From JASLEW01 sp963732005 (GTDB lineage Bacteria > Acidobacteriota > Thermoanaerobaculia > Multivoradales > UBA5704), in assembly GCA_963732005.1 (NCBI GenBank), contig CAVSXT010000005.1, forward strand, positions 1,054,001-1,118,000: 64,000 nt of DNA, read 5' to 3'. Positions 1 to 7,382 of this stretch are shown here, piece by piece. Made by a program: the position numbers and the translations under genes. The notes beneath the pieces were generated by a model. The model did not search any database and was not told where the DNA came from. It worked only from the letters and a program-made list of their open reading frames with translations. Each line of letters opens with the position of its first letter. Position 1 is the first letter of the stretch.

Positions 1-51
1 TGGCGGCGGGGGCTGCTGCGGCGGCTGGGATGGCGGTTCGGTGGCGGGCAC
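1..51 (-). CDS. possible N-terminus of the next gene after mlaE, partial
   Basis: A GTG at 51 opens a reading frame that runs off the window edge, 11 bases after the mlaE stop. The visible residues are mostly proline and glutamine (VPATEPPSQPPQQPP). In Mla-type lipid transporters the permease is commonly followed by the ATPase MlaF, so this may be a proline-rich leader of that ATPase. No family motif is visible and there is no clear ribosome binding site, so this is a guess from position. Confidence 0.22.
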   Translation of the reverse strand, partial: MPATEPPSQPPQQPPPP

Positions 52-62
52 GGCGGGCTCGG

Positions 63-818
63 TCAGCTGACGGCGAGGAAGAACAGCTTGGTCAGGAAGT
101 AGTCGGAGATCATGATGGTGATCGCCACCGTCACCACCGTGTCGGTGGTCGCCCTCCCGACGCCGTCGGCGCCGCCGGTGGTGTGCAGGCCGTTGTAGCA
201 GCCGATGATGGCGATGATGTAGGCGAAGACGAAAGACTTGCCGAAGCCGCTCACCAGGTCGGCCAGCGCCATGTTCTGGGCGATGTTGTTGAGATAGACC
301 GAGCCCTGCACGTTGAGCTGGAACACCGCCACCAGCAGGCCGCCGAGGATGCCCAGGCCGCAGCCGACCACGGTCAGCGCCGGCAGCATCACCAGCACCG
401 CGGCGAGCTTCGGCGCCACCAGCTTCTTGACCGGATCGACGGCCATCGAGCGCATGGCGTCGATCTGCTCGGTCACCTTCATGGTGCCGATCTCGGCGGT
501 CATCCCGGCGCCGATGCGGCCGCCGACGATGAGCGCCGTGAGCACCGGCCCGAGCTCGCGGATCAGGGATTTGGCGACCACCGACCCGATGTAGTACTTG
601 ACGCCCAGCTCCGGCAGGCTGTAGGCGGTCTGCAGCGCCAGCACCATGCCGGTGAAGGTGGTGGCGATGGCAGTGACGCCCAGCGAGCGGACGCCCAGCT
701 GGTCCATCTGCTCGACCCAGAGCCTGGCTTCCAGCGGCCGCGTGGCCATGGCGGCGAAGGCCCGGCCGGTGAGCAGGGCGATCTCGCCGGTGCGTACGGC
801 GAAGTCGCGCGCGTTCAC
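63..818 (-). CDS. mlaE: MlaE-family lipid ABC transporter permease
   Basis: Inner-membrane permease of an Mla/MCE-type ABC system that moves phospholipids between inner and outer membranes. The 251-residue product has the usual MlaE layout: an amphipathic start (VNARDFAVRTG), then several hydrophobic segments. It carries the family's conserved stretch around GGRIGAGMTAEIGTMKVTEQ followed by DAMRSMAVDP. The start is the GTG at 818, whose TG overlaps the TGA of the upstream gene (GTGA at 815-818), so the two are probably translationally coupled. A longer frame upstream is only an Arg-rich shadow of the preceding gene. The ATPase and MCE-domain partners would lie beyond the left edge. Family assignment is secure; substrate is inferred. 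Confidence 0.93.
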   Translation of the reverse strand: MNARDFAVRTGEIALLTGRAFAAMATRPLEARLWVEQMDQLGVRSLGVTAIATTFTGMVLALQTAYSLPELGVKYYIGSVVAKSLIRELGPVLTALIVGGRIGAGMTAEIGTMKVTEQIDAMRSMAVDPVKKLVAPKLAAVLVMLPALTVVGCGLGILGGLLVAVFQLNVQGSVYLNNIAQNMALADLVSGFGKSFVFAYIIAIIGCYNGLHTTGGADGVGRATTDTVVTVAITIMISDYFLTKLFFLAVS

Positions 819-1222
819 CGGCGGACCGGCCACCAGCAGGCGGCGTGGGCGAGCCCGAACCCGAGATCGGCGGCAGCCAGTGGGTAGAGGCCCGTCAGGC
901 CCGGGTGACCCCAGGCGGCGGCGCAGAAGACCAGGCCGCCGGCGATGCGGCCGGCGGCGGCCACGGCAACGATGCCGCCATGGCGGCCGGGATCGCCGGC
1001 GGCCAGCAGGTACAGGCTGGCCAGCATCAGCAGCAGCACGGCGAGGATCCACAGATAGAAGGCGCCCTCGGGCAGCGGCGGCAGCGGCAGCCGCAGCAGG
1101 CGGGCGGGGAGGCCGGGCGCAGTCACCATGAGGACGGCGAACGCGGCGTCGTAGAGCGCGCCGAGAGCGAGGCTCGCGCGCAGCGACGCCGGGAAGCGGG
1201 GGCGGCGGGCCGAGGGTTCCAT
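815..1222 (-). CDS. small four-helix membrane protein
   Basis: A 135-residue protein with about four hydrophobic segments (around ALGALYDAAFAVLMV, LWILAVLLLMLASLYLL, GIVAVAAAGRIAGGLVF and the C-terminus near LAHAACWWPVRR). No catalytic motif is visible. The ATG at 1222 was chosen because upstream codons in this frame lie inside Ala/Leu repeat shadow of the opposite gene. Its stop overlaps the GTG start of mlaE, so it is likely cotranscribed with the lipid transporter. It resembles short multi-pass membrane proteins of unknown function; no role is assigned. Confidence 0.7.
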   Translation of the reverse strand: MEPSARRPRFPASLRASLALGALYDAAFAVLMVTAPGLPARLLRLPLPPLPEGAFYLWILAVLLLMLASLYLLAAGDPGRHGGIVAVAAAGRIAGGLVFCAAAWGHPGLTGLYPLAAADLGFGLAHAACWWPVRR

Positions 1223-1364
1223 GGTGGTTTTAGTGAACCGGCACAGTCTAGCAGGACGACGGTACGCCGGCGGGCTCGCCCGGCGGGGCGCCGATGGTCG
1301 ATAATGCCCGACCAGCAGCCAGGAGAGCCATTCATTGCGTCCATCCGACCCGGAGGAGGCCAGC

Positions 1365-2264
1365 GTGCCGGCGACCCACCACGATGGGCTCCGCGAGGGC
1401 GTTGCCAATGCCAGCAAGGGCCTTGCCAATGGCGGCGAGGGTCTCGCCAATGCCGGCAAGGGCCTTGCCAATGGCGGCGAGGGTCTCGCCAATGTCGGCA
1501 ACGGCCTGGTCTCTCTCCGCAAGGGTCTTGCCACCGCCGTGGCCACGGTGACCGGCAATGGCTTCCTGGTGCTCGGCAGCCTGGTGCTGGGGATCGTCAC
1601 CGTGGCGGTGGCCTGGCTGCCGCCGCGCGGGCGCTGGGCGCTGGCGACGACGCGCCTGTGGGCGGCCGGGCTGCTGGGCGCCAGCGGCGTGCGCCTGCGC
1701 GTGCTGCGTCCCGCCGGCGTCGATCCGGGCGCCAGCTATGTCTACCTGGCCAACCACCAGAGCCTGTTCGACATCCCGGCGCTGCTGCGCGCCGTGCCGG
1801 GGCGCTTCCGGATGGTGGCCAAGCAGAGCCTGTTCCGCATCCCCGTGTTCGGGTGGGCGATCGCGGCGGCGGGCTTCGTCTCGGTGGACCGTGGCGACAG
1901 CGCGGCCGCTCGCCAGTCCTTCGCCGCCGCCGAGCAGCGGCTGCGCTCCGGCGGCTCGATCCTGCTATTTCCGGAAGGCACGCGATCGGATGGCGAGACC
2001 CTGCTGCCGTTCAAGCGCGGCGGCTTCCTGCTCGCCCTGCGCACCGGGTTGCCGATCGTGCCGGTGGGCATCCGCGGCACGCGGGCCGTCCAGGCGCGGG
2101 GGCGGCGGTCGATCCGGCCGGGGGTCGTCGAGGTGCGCTTCGGGACGCCCATCCCGGTGGCGGACTTCGGCATCCGCCGCAAGCGCGAGCTGATCGCCGA
2201 GGTCCGGCGGCAGCTCGCCGGCCTTGCCGGCATGAACCCCGGAGAGGTTGCCGAGGTCGGCTGA
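1365..2264 (+). CDS. plsC: 1-acyl-sn-glycerol-3-phosphate acyltransferase (PlsC-like)
   Basis: Acylates lysophosphatidic acid to phosphatidic acid, the second acyl step of phospholipid synthesis, at the inner membrane. The LPLAT motifs are intact: NHQSLFD (H131 and D136) and FPEGTR (202-207), with a hydrophobic segment near residues 64-86. The GTG at 1365 follows GGAGGAGG at 1352-1359 and is preferred over a TTG 30 bases upstream; this gives 299 residues. The unusual part is the N-terminus: residues 12-53 are six heptapeptides of the GLANGGE type, absent from ordinary PlsC. Acyl and acceptor specificity cannot be read from sequence. Confidence 0.9.
   Translation: MPATHHDGLREGVANASKGLANGGEGLANAGKGLANGGEGLANVGNGLVSLRKGLATAVATVTGNGFLVLGSLVLGIVTVAVAWLPPRGRWALATTRLWAAGLLGASGVRLRVLRPAGVDPGASYVYLANHQSLFDIPALLRAVPGRFRMVAKQSLFRIPVFGWAIAAAGFVSVDRGDSAAARQSFAAAEQRLRSGGSILLFPEGTRSDGETLLPFKRGGFLLALRTGLPIVPVGIRGTRAVQARGRRSIRPGVVEVRFGTPIPVADFGIRRKRELIAEVRRQLAGLAGMNPGEVAEVG
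1398..1523 (+). repeat. 21-bp tandem repeat encoding GLAN heptapeptides
   Basis: Six in-frame 21-bp units inside the plsC-like gene. Units 2+3 (1419-1460) and 4+5 (1461-1502) are 42-bp blocks identical at 40 of 42 positions, so the array grew recently as a two-unit block. The sixth unit (GLVSLRK) is degenerate. The encoded repeat alternates acidic and basic seventh residues (E, K, E, N). Confidence 0.9.
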
Positions 2265-2373
2265 TCGGGACCGCCATGGTACCCTTGGGCCGGCCGGGGG
2301 GTGAACCGGCGGTAACGATCCCCGACCCGTCCCCGCTGGGTTCCAGCCGCGCCAGGAGACAGGAAACGCGAGC

Positions 2374-3480
2374 ATGAGCGACGATCTCGAGGCCAAGGTG
2401 TGGGAGGCCCTGAAGGCGGTGCGTTTCCCGGGGATGAGCCGGGACATCGTCTCGTTCGGCTTCGTGCACCACGTGCAGGTTGCCGGCGGCGAGGTGGCGG
2501 TGGGCCTGCAGATGGCCACCCACAACCCGGCGGCGGCGGAGAAGGTGAGGGAGGAGGCCGAGCGCGCGGTGCAGGCGGTGCCGGGCGCGGCCGTCGCGCG
2601 GGTGACGATCGAGACGCAGCGGCCGGCGGCGCCTCCCGGGCGCGAGGACGCGGGTGCGGCGCCGCGGGCGACCTCGCAGAACCCCAATCTCGCCCCTGGC
2701 GTCAAGCACATGGTGGCGGTGGCCAGCGGCAAGGGGGGGGTGGGGAAGTCGACGGTGGCGGCGAACCTGGCGGTGCGCCTGGGCCAGCTCGGCTTCCGTG
2801 TCGGGCTGCTCGACGGCGATATCTACGGTCCGTCGGTGCCGACCATGTTCGGCATCCAGGAGAAGCCGATCGTCTCCGGCAACCGCATCGTGCCGTTCGA
2901 CAAGTACGGCATCCTGCTGATGTCGCTCGGCTTCATCCTGGACGCCGACACGCCGGTGATCTGGCGGGGGCCGATGGTGACGCGCGCCCTCGAGCAGATG
3001 CTGGGCGACGTCGAATGGGGGCGGCTGGACTACCTGATCCTCGACCTGCCGCCGGGCACCGGCGACGCCCAGCTGACACTGACCCAGAAGGTGCCGCTGG
3101 CCGGCGCGGTGATCGTCACCACGCCTCAGGATGTGGCCCTGATCGACGCGCGCAAGGGCCTGGCGATGTTCCGCAAGGTTAACGTGCCGGTGATCGGCAT
3201 CGTCGAGAACATGTCCTCTTTCGTCTGCCCGCACTGCGGCGAGGTCACCGACATCTTCAAGAAGGGCGGCGGCGAGCGGACCGCCGAGCTCCTCGGCACC
3301 GCCTTCCTGGGAGCGATCCCGCTCGACCCCAAGATCGTCCTCGGCGGCGACAGCGGCGTGCCGATCGTCGTCGCCGAGCCGCAGGGCCCGCACGCGGATG
3401 CCTTCCGCCGGGTGGCGGAAGCGGTGGACGCCGAGGTGTCGCGGCACGCCGCCGCCAAGCCGAAGCTCTCCATCTTCTGA
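2374..3480 (+). CDS. mrp: Mrp/NBP35-family iron-sulfur cluster carrier ATPase
   Basis: Cytosolic P-loop ATPase that carries and transfers Fe-S clusters to apoproteins. The 368-residue product starts with a FSCA/MIP18-like domain (residues 1-85), then a short Pro/Ala linker, then the deviant Walker A GKGGVGKST at 119-127. The cluster-binding CPHC lies near residue 285. All hallmarks of the ApbC/Mrp family are present at normal length. The ATG at 2374 has an AGGAGA-type ribosome binding site about 20 bases upstream. It sits 109 bases after the acyltransferase and 11 bases before the phosphoesterase gene. Confidence 0.95.
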   Translation: MSDDLEAKVWEALKAVRFPGMSRDIVSFGFVHHVQVAGGEVAVGLQMATHNPAAAEKVREEAERAVQAVPGAAVARVTIETQRPAAPPGREDAGAAPRATSQNPNLAPGVKHMVAVASGKGGVGKSTVAANLAVRLGQLGFRVGLLDGDIYGPSVPTMFGIQEKPIVSGNRIVPFDKYGILLMSLGFILDADTPVIWRGPMVTRALEQMLGDVEWGRLDYLILDLPPGTGDAQLTLTQKVPLAGAVIVTTPQDVALIDARKGLAMFRKVNVPVIGIVENMSSFVCPHCGEVTDIFKKGGGERTAELLGTAFLGAIPLDPKIVLGGDSGVPIVVAEPQGPHADAFRRVAEAVDAEVSRHAAAKPKLSIF

Positions 3481-3491
3481 GCGCTGACCGC

Positions 3492-4202
3492 ATGGACGCG
3501 GCGAGGACTCCGCCCGTCGTGGCGGTGCTCGCGGATGCCCACCTGAGCGGTCCGGGCGGACCGGCGGGGCCGCTGGTGCAGCAGCTCGCGGCCCTGCCGG
3601 ATGCCGGCTGCAGCCGGCTGGTGGTGCTGGGGGACCTGTTTCAGGCCTGGGTGGGGCACTCGCGGTACGAGACCGCGGACATCCAGGCGGTGGTGGCGGC
3701 GTTGCGCGAGTTGCGGCGCCGCGGCGTGCGCATCGACTACGTCGAGGGCAACCGCGACTTCTTCCTGGCCGGCAGCCCCTACGCCGACGCTTTCGATGCG
3801 GTGGTGACCGAGGTCGCCTTCGCGGACGGCGGCGTGCGCTACCTGGCGGTGCACGGCGACGGTTTGGTGGCGAACGATTGGCAGTATCGCGCCTGGCGGC
3901 GCCTCTCGAAGAGCGGCCTGAGCCGCTATCTGGCCGCCCGCATCCCTGCCCGGCTGGCCCGGCGCCTGGTCGGCGCCACCGAGCGCCGCCTCTCGCGGAC
4001 CAACTTCAAGCACCGCCGCCGCCTCCCCGAGGCTGCCATCCGCGCCTACGCGGAGCGCCGGCTGGCCGACGGCCACGACGTCATGCTGGTGGGCCACTTC
4101 CACGTCGCCAGGACCTGGACGGTTGCCGGCGGCGAGGTGCGGCTGCTGGCCGCCTGGTTCCAGACGCGGGAGGTGGAGTGGCTGCCGCCGGCGGTGTCGT
4201 AG
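3492..4202 (+). CDS. lpxH: LpxH-like UDP-2,3-diacylglucosamine pyrophosphatase (calcineurin-type phosphoesterase)
   Basis: Probably cleaves UDP-2,3-diacylglucosamine to lipid X in lipid A synthesis at the inner membrane. The binuclear-metal motifs occur in order: DAH near the start, GDLFQAW, GNRDFF, HGDG and GHFH. LpxH has DLHL, GDLFE, GNRDF and HGD, so the match is close, and the 236-residue length fits. The first motif reads ADAHL, a small deviation. Heptose genes elsewhere in the window support an LPS-bearing organism. A related phosphoesterase with another substrate cannot be excluded. Confidence 0.8.
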   Translation: MDAARTPPVVAVLADAHLSGPGGPAGPLVQQLAALPDAGCSRLVVLGDLFQAWVGHSRYETADIQAVVAALRELRRRGVRIDYVEGNRDFFLAGSPYADAFDAVVTEVAFADGGVRYLAVHGDGLVANDWQYRAWRRLSKSGLSRYLAARIPARLARRLVGATERRLSRTNFKHRRRLPEAAIRAYAERRLADGHDVMLVGHFHVARTWTVAGGEVRLLAAWFQTREVEWLPPAVS

Positions 4203-4284
4203 GCACGCCCCGCGGAATCTGGCCGGCCGGGCCTATGGGCGCGGCAAAGCTACCGGCGATGGTGCGCGGGCGGGGACGCGAGAA

Positions 4285-5697
4285 TCACTGCTGAGCCAGA
4301 GGTGCTGCGAACGTGAGCACGGGATCGCCGGCAGCGCGGCGAAGAAAATCGGCGATACCGTTCACGGTCTGGATGGTCAGCTGTTCGGCATCGACGGCCT
4401 GTTTGAGGAACATGAGCGCCGCCAGCGCTTCGCGATGAATTCGCCGCGCGGTGAAAATGGCCAGCACCTCGGTGGCCAGCAGCTTTAGCTCGGCGTTGCG
4501 TTCTTGCTCGGCATACAGGGTAGCGAGCTCGAGAGAAACTAGCGCGGCCTCGTACGGCAGATCCTCGGCCAGAAATCCTTCGCGGGCGGCGAGAAAGAGG
4601 GATTCGCACGGCGCTTGCTGACCCAACCCCCGCTCGATCTTGCCCTTGAGCCAGATGCGCCTGAGGTCGAGCACGCCATCCTTGTTCTTGCGATAAAGGG
4701 TACGCGCCCGCCGGTAAAGGCCGTGTGCCTCGATGAAGCGACCGAGCATGGCGAGAGCGTCGATCAGGTTGTGCCACGCGCATAGCAAGAGCCGCTCATC
4801 CTGGCTGGGATCGATCAGCGTCAACGCCTGTTCGAGCACCGGCACTGTCTTCGCGACCTGGCCGGCAAAGTTATACATCGCGGCCAAAGTTACGAGGCTC
4901 TTCCCCGCTCGATGGTCATCTTTATGATCGATAAAGATTGTAACGGCGCGATGGAGCAGCCTCTCGGCCTCGTCGAAGCGACGCTGACCAGCTCGCAGGG
5001 AAGCTTTCAGATCCAGAAATAGAGCGCGCTCGATGGGCTCGCGTGTGCCTCGCTTCAGATGGCTGTAGGCGATCTGGAAGGCGTGGTCGGCTTCATCCAG
5101 ATCCATGGCGATGCGGTGCAGGTTCCCGATGTAAGACCAAGCGCGAGCCCGAAGATCCTCGATCATCGGCAGGCTGTAGTACGCCGAGTCGAGCTTGCAG
5201 GAGAGCTCGATGGCGAGTCTCGCCAGGTTCTCGGCTTCGGGACGACTGACGGTGAGCAGCTGCCAGCTGCGCTCGAGCAGCAGCTCGTAGACGCCCCAAG
5301 TCACGAAGCGAGATGAATTGGCGAGGAGCAGCAGCCGCCTCTCAGGGCGGTGGCCAAGCAGCTCGGCCAAAAGAGCTGGAGCTTCGGCGCGCTCGTGGCG
5401 CAAGCAGTGAGCCTGCTCGAGGTACCGCCGCTCGCTCCTCTCGATGGCGCGGCCGTATTCGAGCTCCTCGGCTCCTCTGCGGCAACGCAGGGACCCGGAC
5501 TGGCTCAATCCCTCTGAGGTGCACTGCCAAGAGGTGCGGGAGAGATGGCCCGATAGACTCTCGAAACGCGATCGGCACCGGGAGCAGCTAGTGAGATGCC
5601 GCACGAGGCTACCCGGCGCTCCTGAGAGGCTGAGTAGCGTTTCCTCAAGCACCAAGTCGCTTGGATGAATCTTCACCGGGCTGTCCCCCCGAAACAT
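4285..5697 (-). CDS. TPR-repeat protein with N-terminal CxxC zinc-finger-like motif
   Basis: A 470-residue helical protein. Near the N-terminus is HLTSCSRCRSRF, a short His-Cys-Cys motif like the anti-sigma zinc finger (zf-HC2) type. The rest is tetratricopeptide-like helical repeats rich in Leu, Ala, Arg and Glu (for example FDEAERLLHRAV and LGRFIEAHGLYRRA). I chose the ATG at 5697; a GTG at 5676 preceded by GGGGGGAC is an equally good start. Codon use is visibly less GC-biased than in the neighbours. A gene for a small exported protein lies 370 bases upstream on the same strand. Such TPR scaffolds often bind peptides or regulate sigma factors, but no partner is identifiable. Confidence 0.75.
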   Translation of the reverse strand: MFRGDSPVKIHPSDLVLEETLLSLSGAPGSLVRHLTSCSRCRSRFESLSGHLSRTSWQCTSEGLSQSGSLRCRRGAEELEYGRAIERSERRYLEQAHCLRHERAEAPALLAELLGHRPERRLLLLANSSRFVTWGVYELLLERSWQLLTVSRPEAENLARLAIELSCKLDSAYYSLPMIEDLRARAWSYIGNLHRIAMDLDEADHAFQIAYSHLKRGTREPIERALFLDLKASLRAGQRRFDEAERLLHRAVTIFIDHKDDHRAGKSLVTLAAMYNFAGQVAKTVPVLEQALTLIDPSQDERLLLCAWHNLIDALAMLGRFIEAHGLYRRARTLYRKNKDGVLDLRRIWLKGKIERGLGQQAPCESLFLAAREGFLAEDLPYEAALVSLELATLYAEQERNAELKLLATEVLAIFTARRIHREALAALMFLKQAVDAEQLTIQTVNGIADFLRRAAGDPVLTFAAPLAQQ

Positions 5698-6067
5698 TGA
5701 ACACCGTTCGACGATGATCTCAACTGCGGCCGCCCGCGAATCCCGCGACTGCGAGCCGCGAGTAGCTACCGAAGGCCAAGACAGTCTAGGCACGGCCCCG
5801 AAGTTCTCCCGGTTGGATCCAGGTACCTCCTGGGGACACGCTCAGGCCTGACTCAGCGAACTACGGTCGCATCTCGAGCACCAGATCGACACGGTTCATA
5901 TAGTGGCTGCTAGAGTACCACTTCTAATAGGAAAGGTTACGCGTAGGGGGCAAAGCGGGACAAAGAAGTGACCGGAGGGCGCCGATTATGGAAACCGGCG
6001 CCTCCATTCAGAGTATCTCCCCCAAGGATCGAGCCACTGCAACAGGGCCTGCGGCGTGGGTCAGCGG
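5698..6067 (-). other. 370-base AT-richer intergenic region between the exported protein and TPR genes
   Basis: No open frame of note. The stretch around 5890-5940 is the most AT-rich of this part of the window and would be the natural promoter region of the TPR gene. On the minus strand, TATATG-like and TATTAG-like hexamers occur, but I could not pair any with a good -35 box, so no promoter is called. Confidence 0.4.
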
Positions 6068-6367
6068 CTATGGTTGGCCCAACTGACAACCGATGCGGAC
6101 GTTGCTCGAACCTCCATTGGGATCCTGGCTCGAGCCGCTCTTCTCCCATTGCCTGGGAGCCTGCCCGGCCGCGGGCGCCAGCAAGCGGCCCACGCCTGGC
6201 CACTTGGCGGTGAGCCAGCTCAAGACGGCGTTCAGGACGTTGCCGGCCGCGGCCTCGGCGGTGGCTTGTCTGGGCGCCGCCGGCGCGGCCATGGCGGCCT
6301 GGCCTGCCAGGCAGGACAGGAGAGCCAGGACCAGGATCAGGGCTGTGCTGCGGTTCTTGCGGGGCAT
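6068..6367 (-). CDS. small exported protein, unknown
   Basis: A 99-residue protein. It starts MPRKNRSTALIL, followed by a hydrophobic core ending AGQAAMAAPAA, a good Sec signal peptide with likely cleavage after AMA. The mature part is about 70 residues and ends in a Gly/Ser/Asn-rich tail (SSQDPNGGSSNVRIGC) with a single Cys five residues from the end. The ATG at 6367 has AGGAG eight bases upstream; an earlier in-frame ATG lacks one. No known domain is recognised. Its position upstream of the TPR gene on the same strand makes them a candidate pair. Confidence 0.65.
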   Translation of the reverse strand: MPRKNRSTALILVLALLSCLAGQAAMAAPAAPRQATAEAAAGNVLNAVLSWLTAKWPGVGRLLAPAAGQAPRQWEKSGSSQDPNGGSSNVRIGCQLGQP

Positions 6368-6614
6368 GGCAAAACACTCCTTCCGGCGGCCCTCGCGCGC
6401 GGCCTTCATGGTCGGTCGCGGGAAGCGCGCCTGTTTAAGCGGCATGGTCTTCCGGCGATGCGGGCCGATGCGCCTGAGTCGAGCCCCTGGTTGCGGTCGC
6501 CCGCATGGTCAGTAGCTCAAAGGATAACGGCGTTCCCTGGATCGGGTAAAGGACGCGGCTTTCCAACCCGCCCGCCGCTCGCCGCCGGGCCCGGCTGCTA
6601 CACTGCCCGGCGCC

Positions 6615-7382
6615 ATGTCGATGCACGTCACCATGCTCGGCAGCGGCACCTCGACCGGGGTGCCGGTCATCGGCTGCACCTGCCCCGTCTGTACCTCGGA
6701 GAACCCACGCAACAAGCGCTGGCGGCCGGGTCTCAAGCTGGAGTGGGACGGCCAGGTGGTGCTGGTCGACACGCCGACCGACCTGCGCGAACAGGCCCTC
6801 CGCTTCGGCCTGCCGCGGGTGGATGCGGTGGTGTTCACCCATGCCCACGCCGATCACGTCTTCGGCCTCGACGACGTGCGCATCTTCAACTTCCGCCAGC
6901 GCTCGCCGATCCCCTGCTACGGCTCGGCGGCGACGCTGCGGGCGCTGCGCCGCACCTTCGCCTATGTCTTCGAGCAAGGACAGGAGGGAGGCGGCAAACC
7001 GCAGCTCGAGCTGATCGAAGTGAACGGCGACTTCGCCCTGCTCGGCCAGCAGGTGGTCCCGGTACCGGTCTGGCATGGTGACCTCGAAGTATACGGCTAC
7101 CGCTTCGGTTCCTTTGCGTATGTAACGGATTGTAACGTCATTCCCGAAAGCAGCCTCGAGCTGCTGGCCGGAGTCGAGGTGCTGATCCTGGACGCCCTGC
7201 GCTACCGGCCGCATTCGACCCACTTCTCGGTGGCCGAGGCCCTGAGCGTCGCCTCGCGCGTCGGCGCGGCGCGCACCATCCTCACCCATCTGGCGCATGA
7301 GATCGATCACGATGCACCCGCGGTGGCGCTGCCGCCAGGGGTCGAGTTCGGCTATGACGGACTGGCCTTCGACGCCCGGTGA
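6615..7382 (+). CDS. PhnP-like metallo-beta-lactamase-fold hydrolase
   Basis: A 255-residue MBL-fold phosphodiesterase-type enzyme. The metal motif HAHADH lies about 75 residues in. Near the N-terminus is GCTCPVC, the Cys cluster that holds a structural zinc in PhnP-type enzymes, and GSGTSTGVP matches the family start. PhnP hydrolyses cyclic ribose phosphates, but homologues outside phosphonate operons have other or unknown substrates, and no phosphonate genes are nearby. The gene overlaps aroA by 29 bases. The ATG at 6615 was chosen over the preceding shadow; MSMHV or MHV starts are both possible. Confidence 0.85.
   Translation: MSMHVTMLGSGTSTGVPVIGCTCPVCTSENPRNKRWRPGLKLEWDGQVVLVDTPTDLREQALRFGLPRVDAVVFTHAHADHVFGLDDVRIFNFRQRSPIPCYGSAATLRALRRTFAYVFEQGQEGGGKPQLELIEVNGDFALLGQQVVPVPVWHGDLEVYGYRFGSFAYVTDCNVIPESSLELLAGVEVLILDALRYRPHSTHFSVAEALSVASRVGAARTILTHLAHEIDHDAPAVALPPGVEFGYDGLAFDAR

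Noticed and set aside
6505..6570. tRNA-like stretch containing GTAGCTCAAAGGATAA
   Set aside because: It resembles a D-arm, but I find no matching acceptor stem, no anticodon stem and no T-loop (GGTTCGAAT-like) at the right distance.
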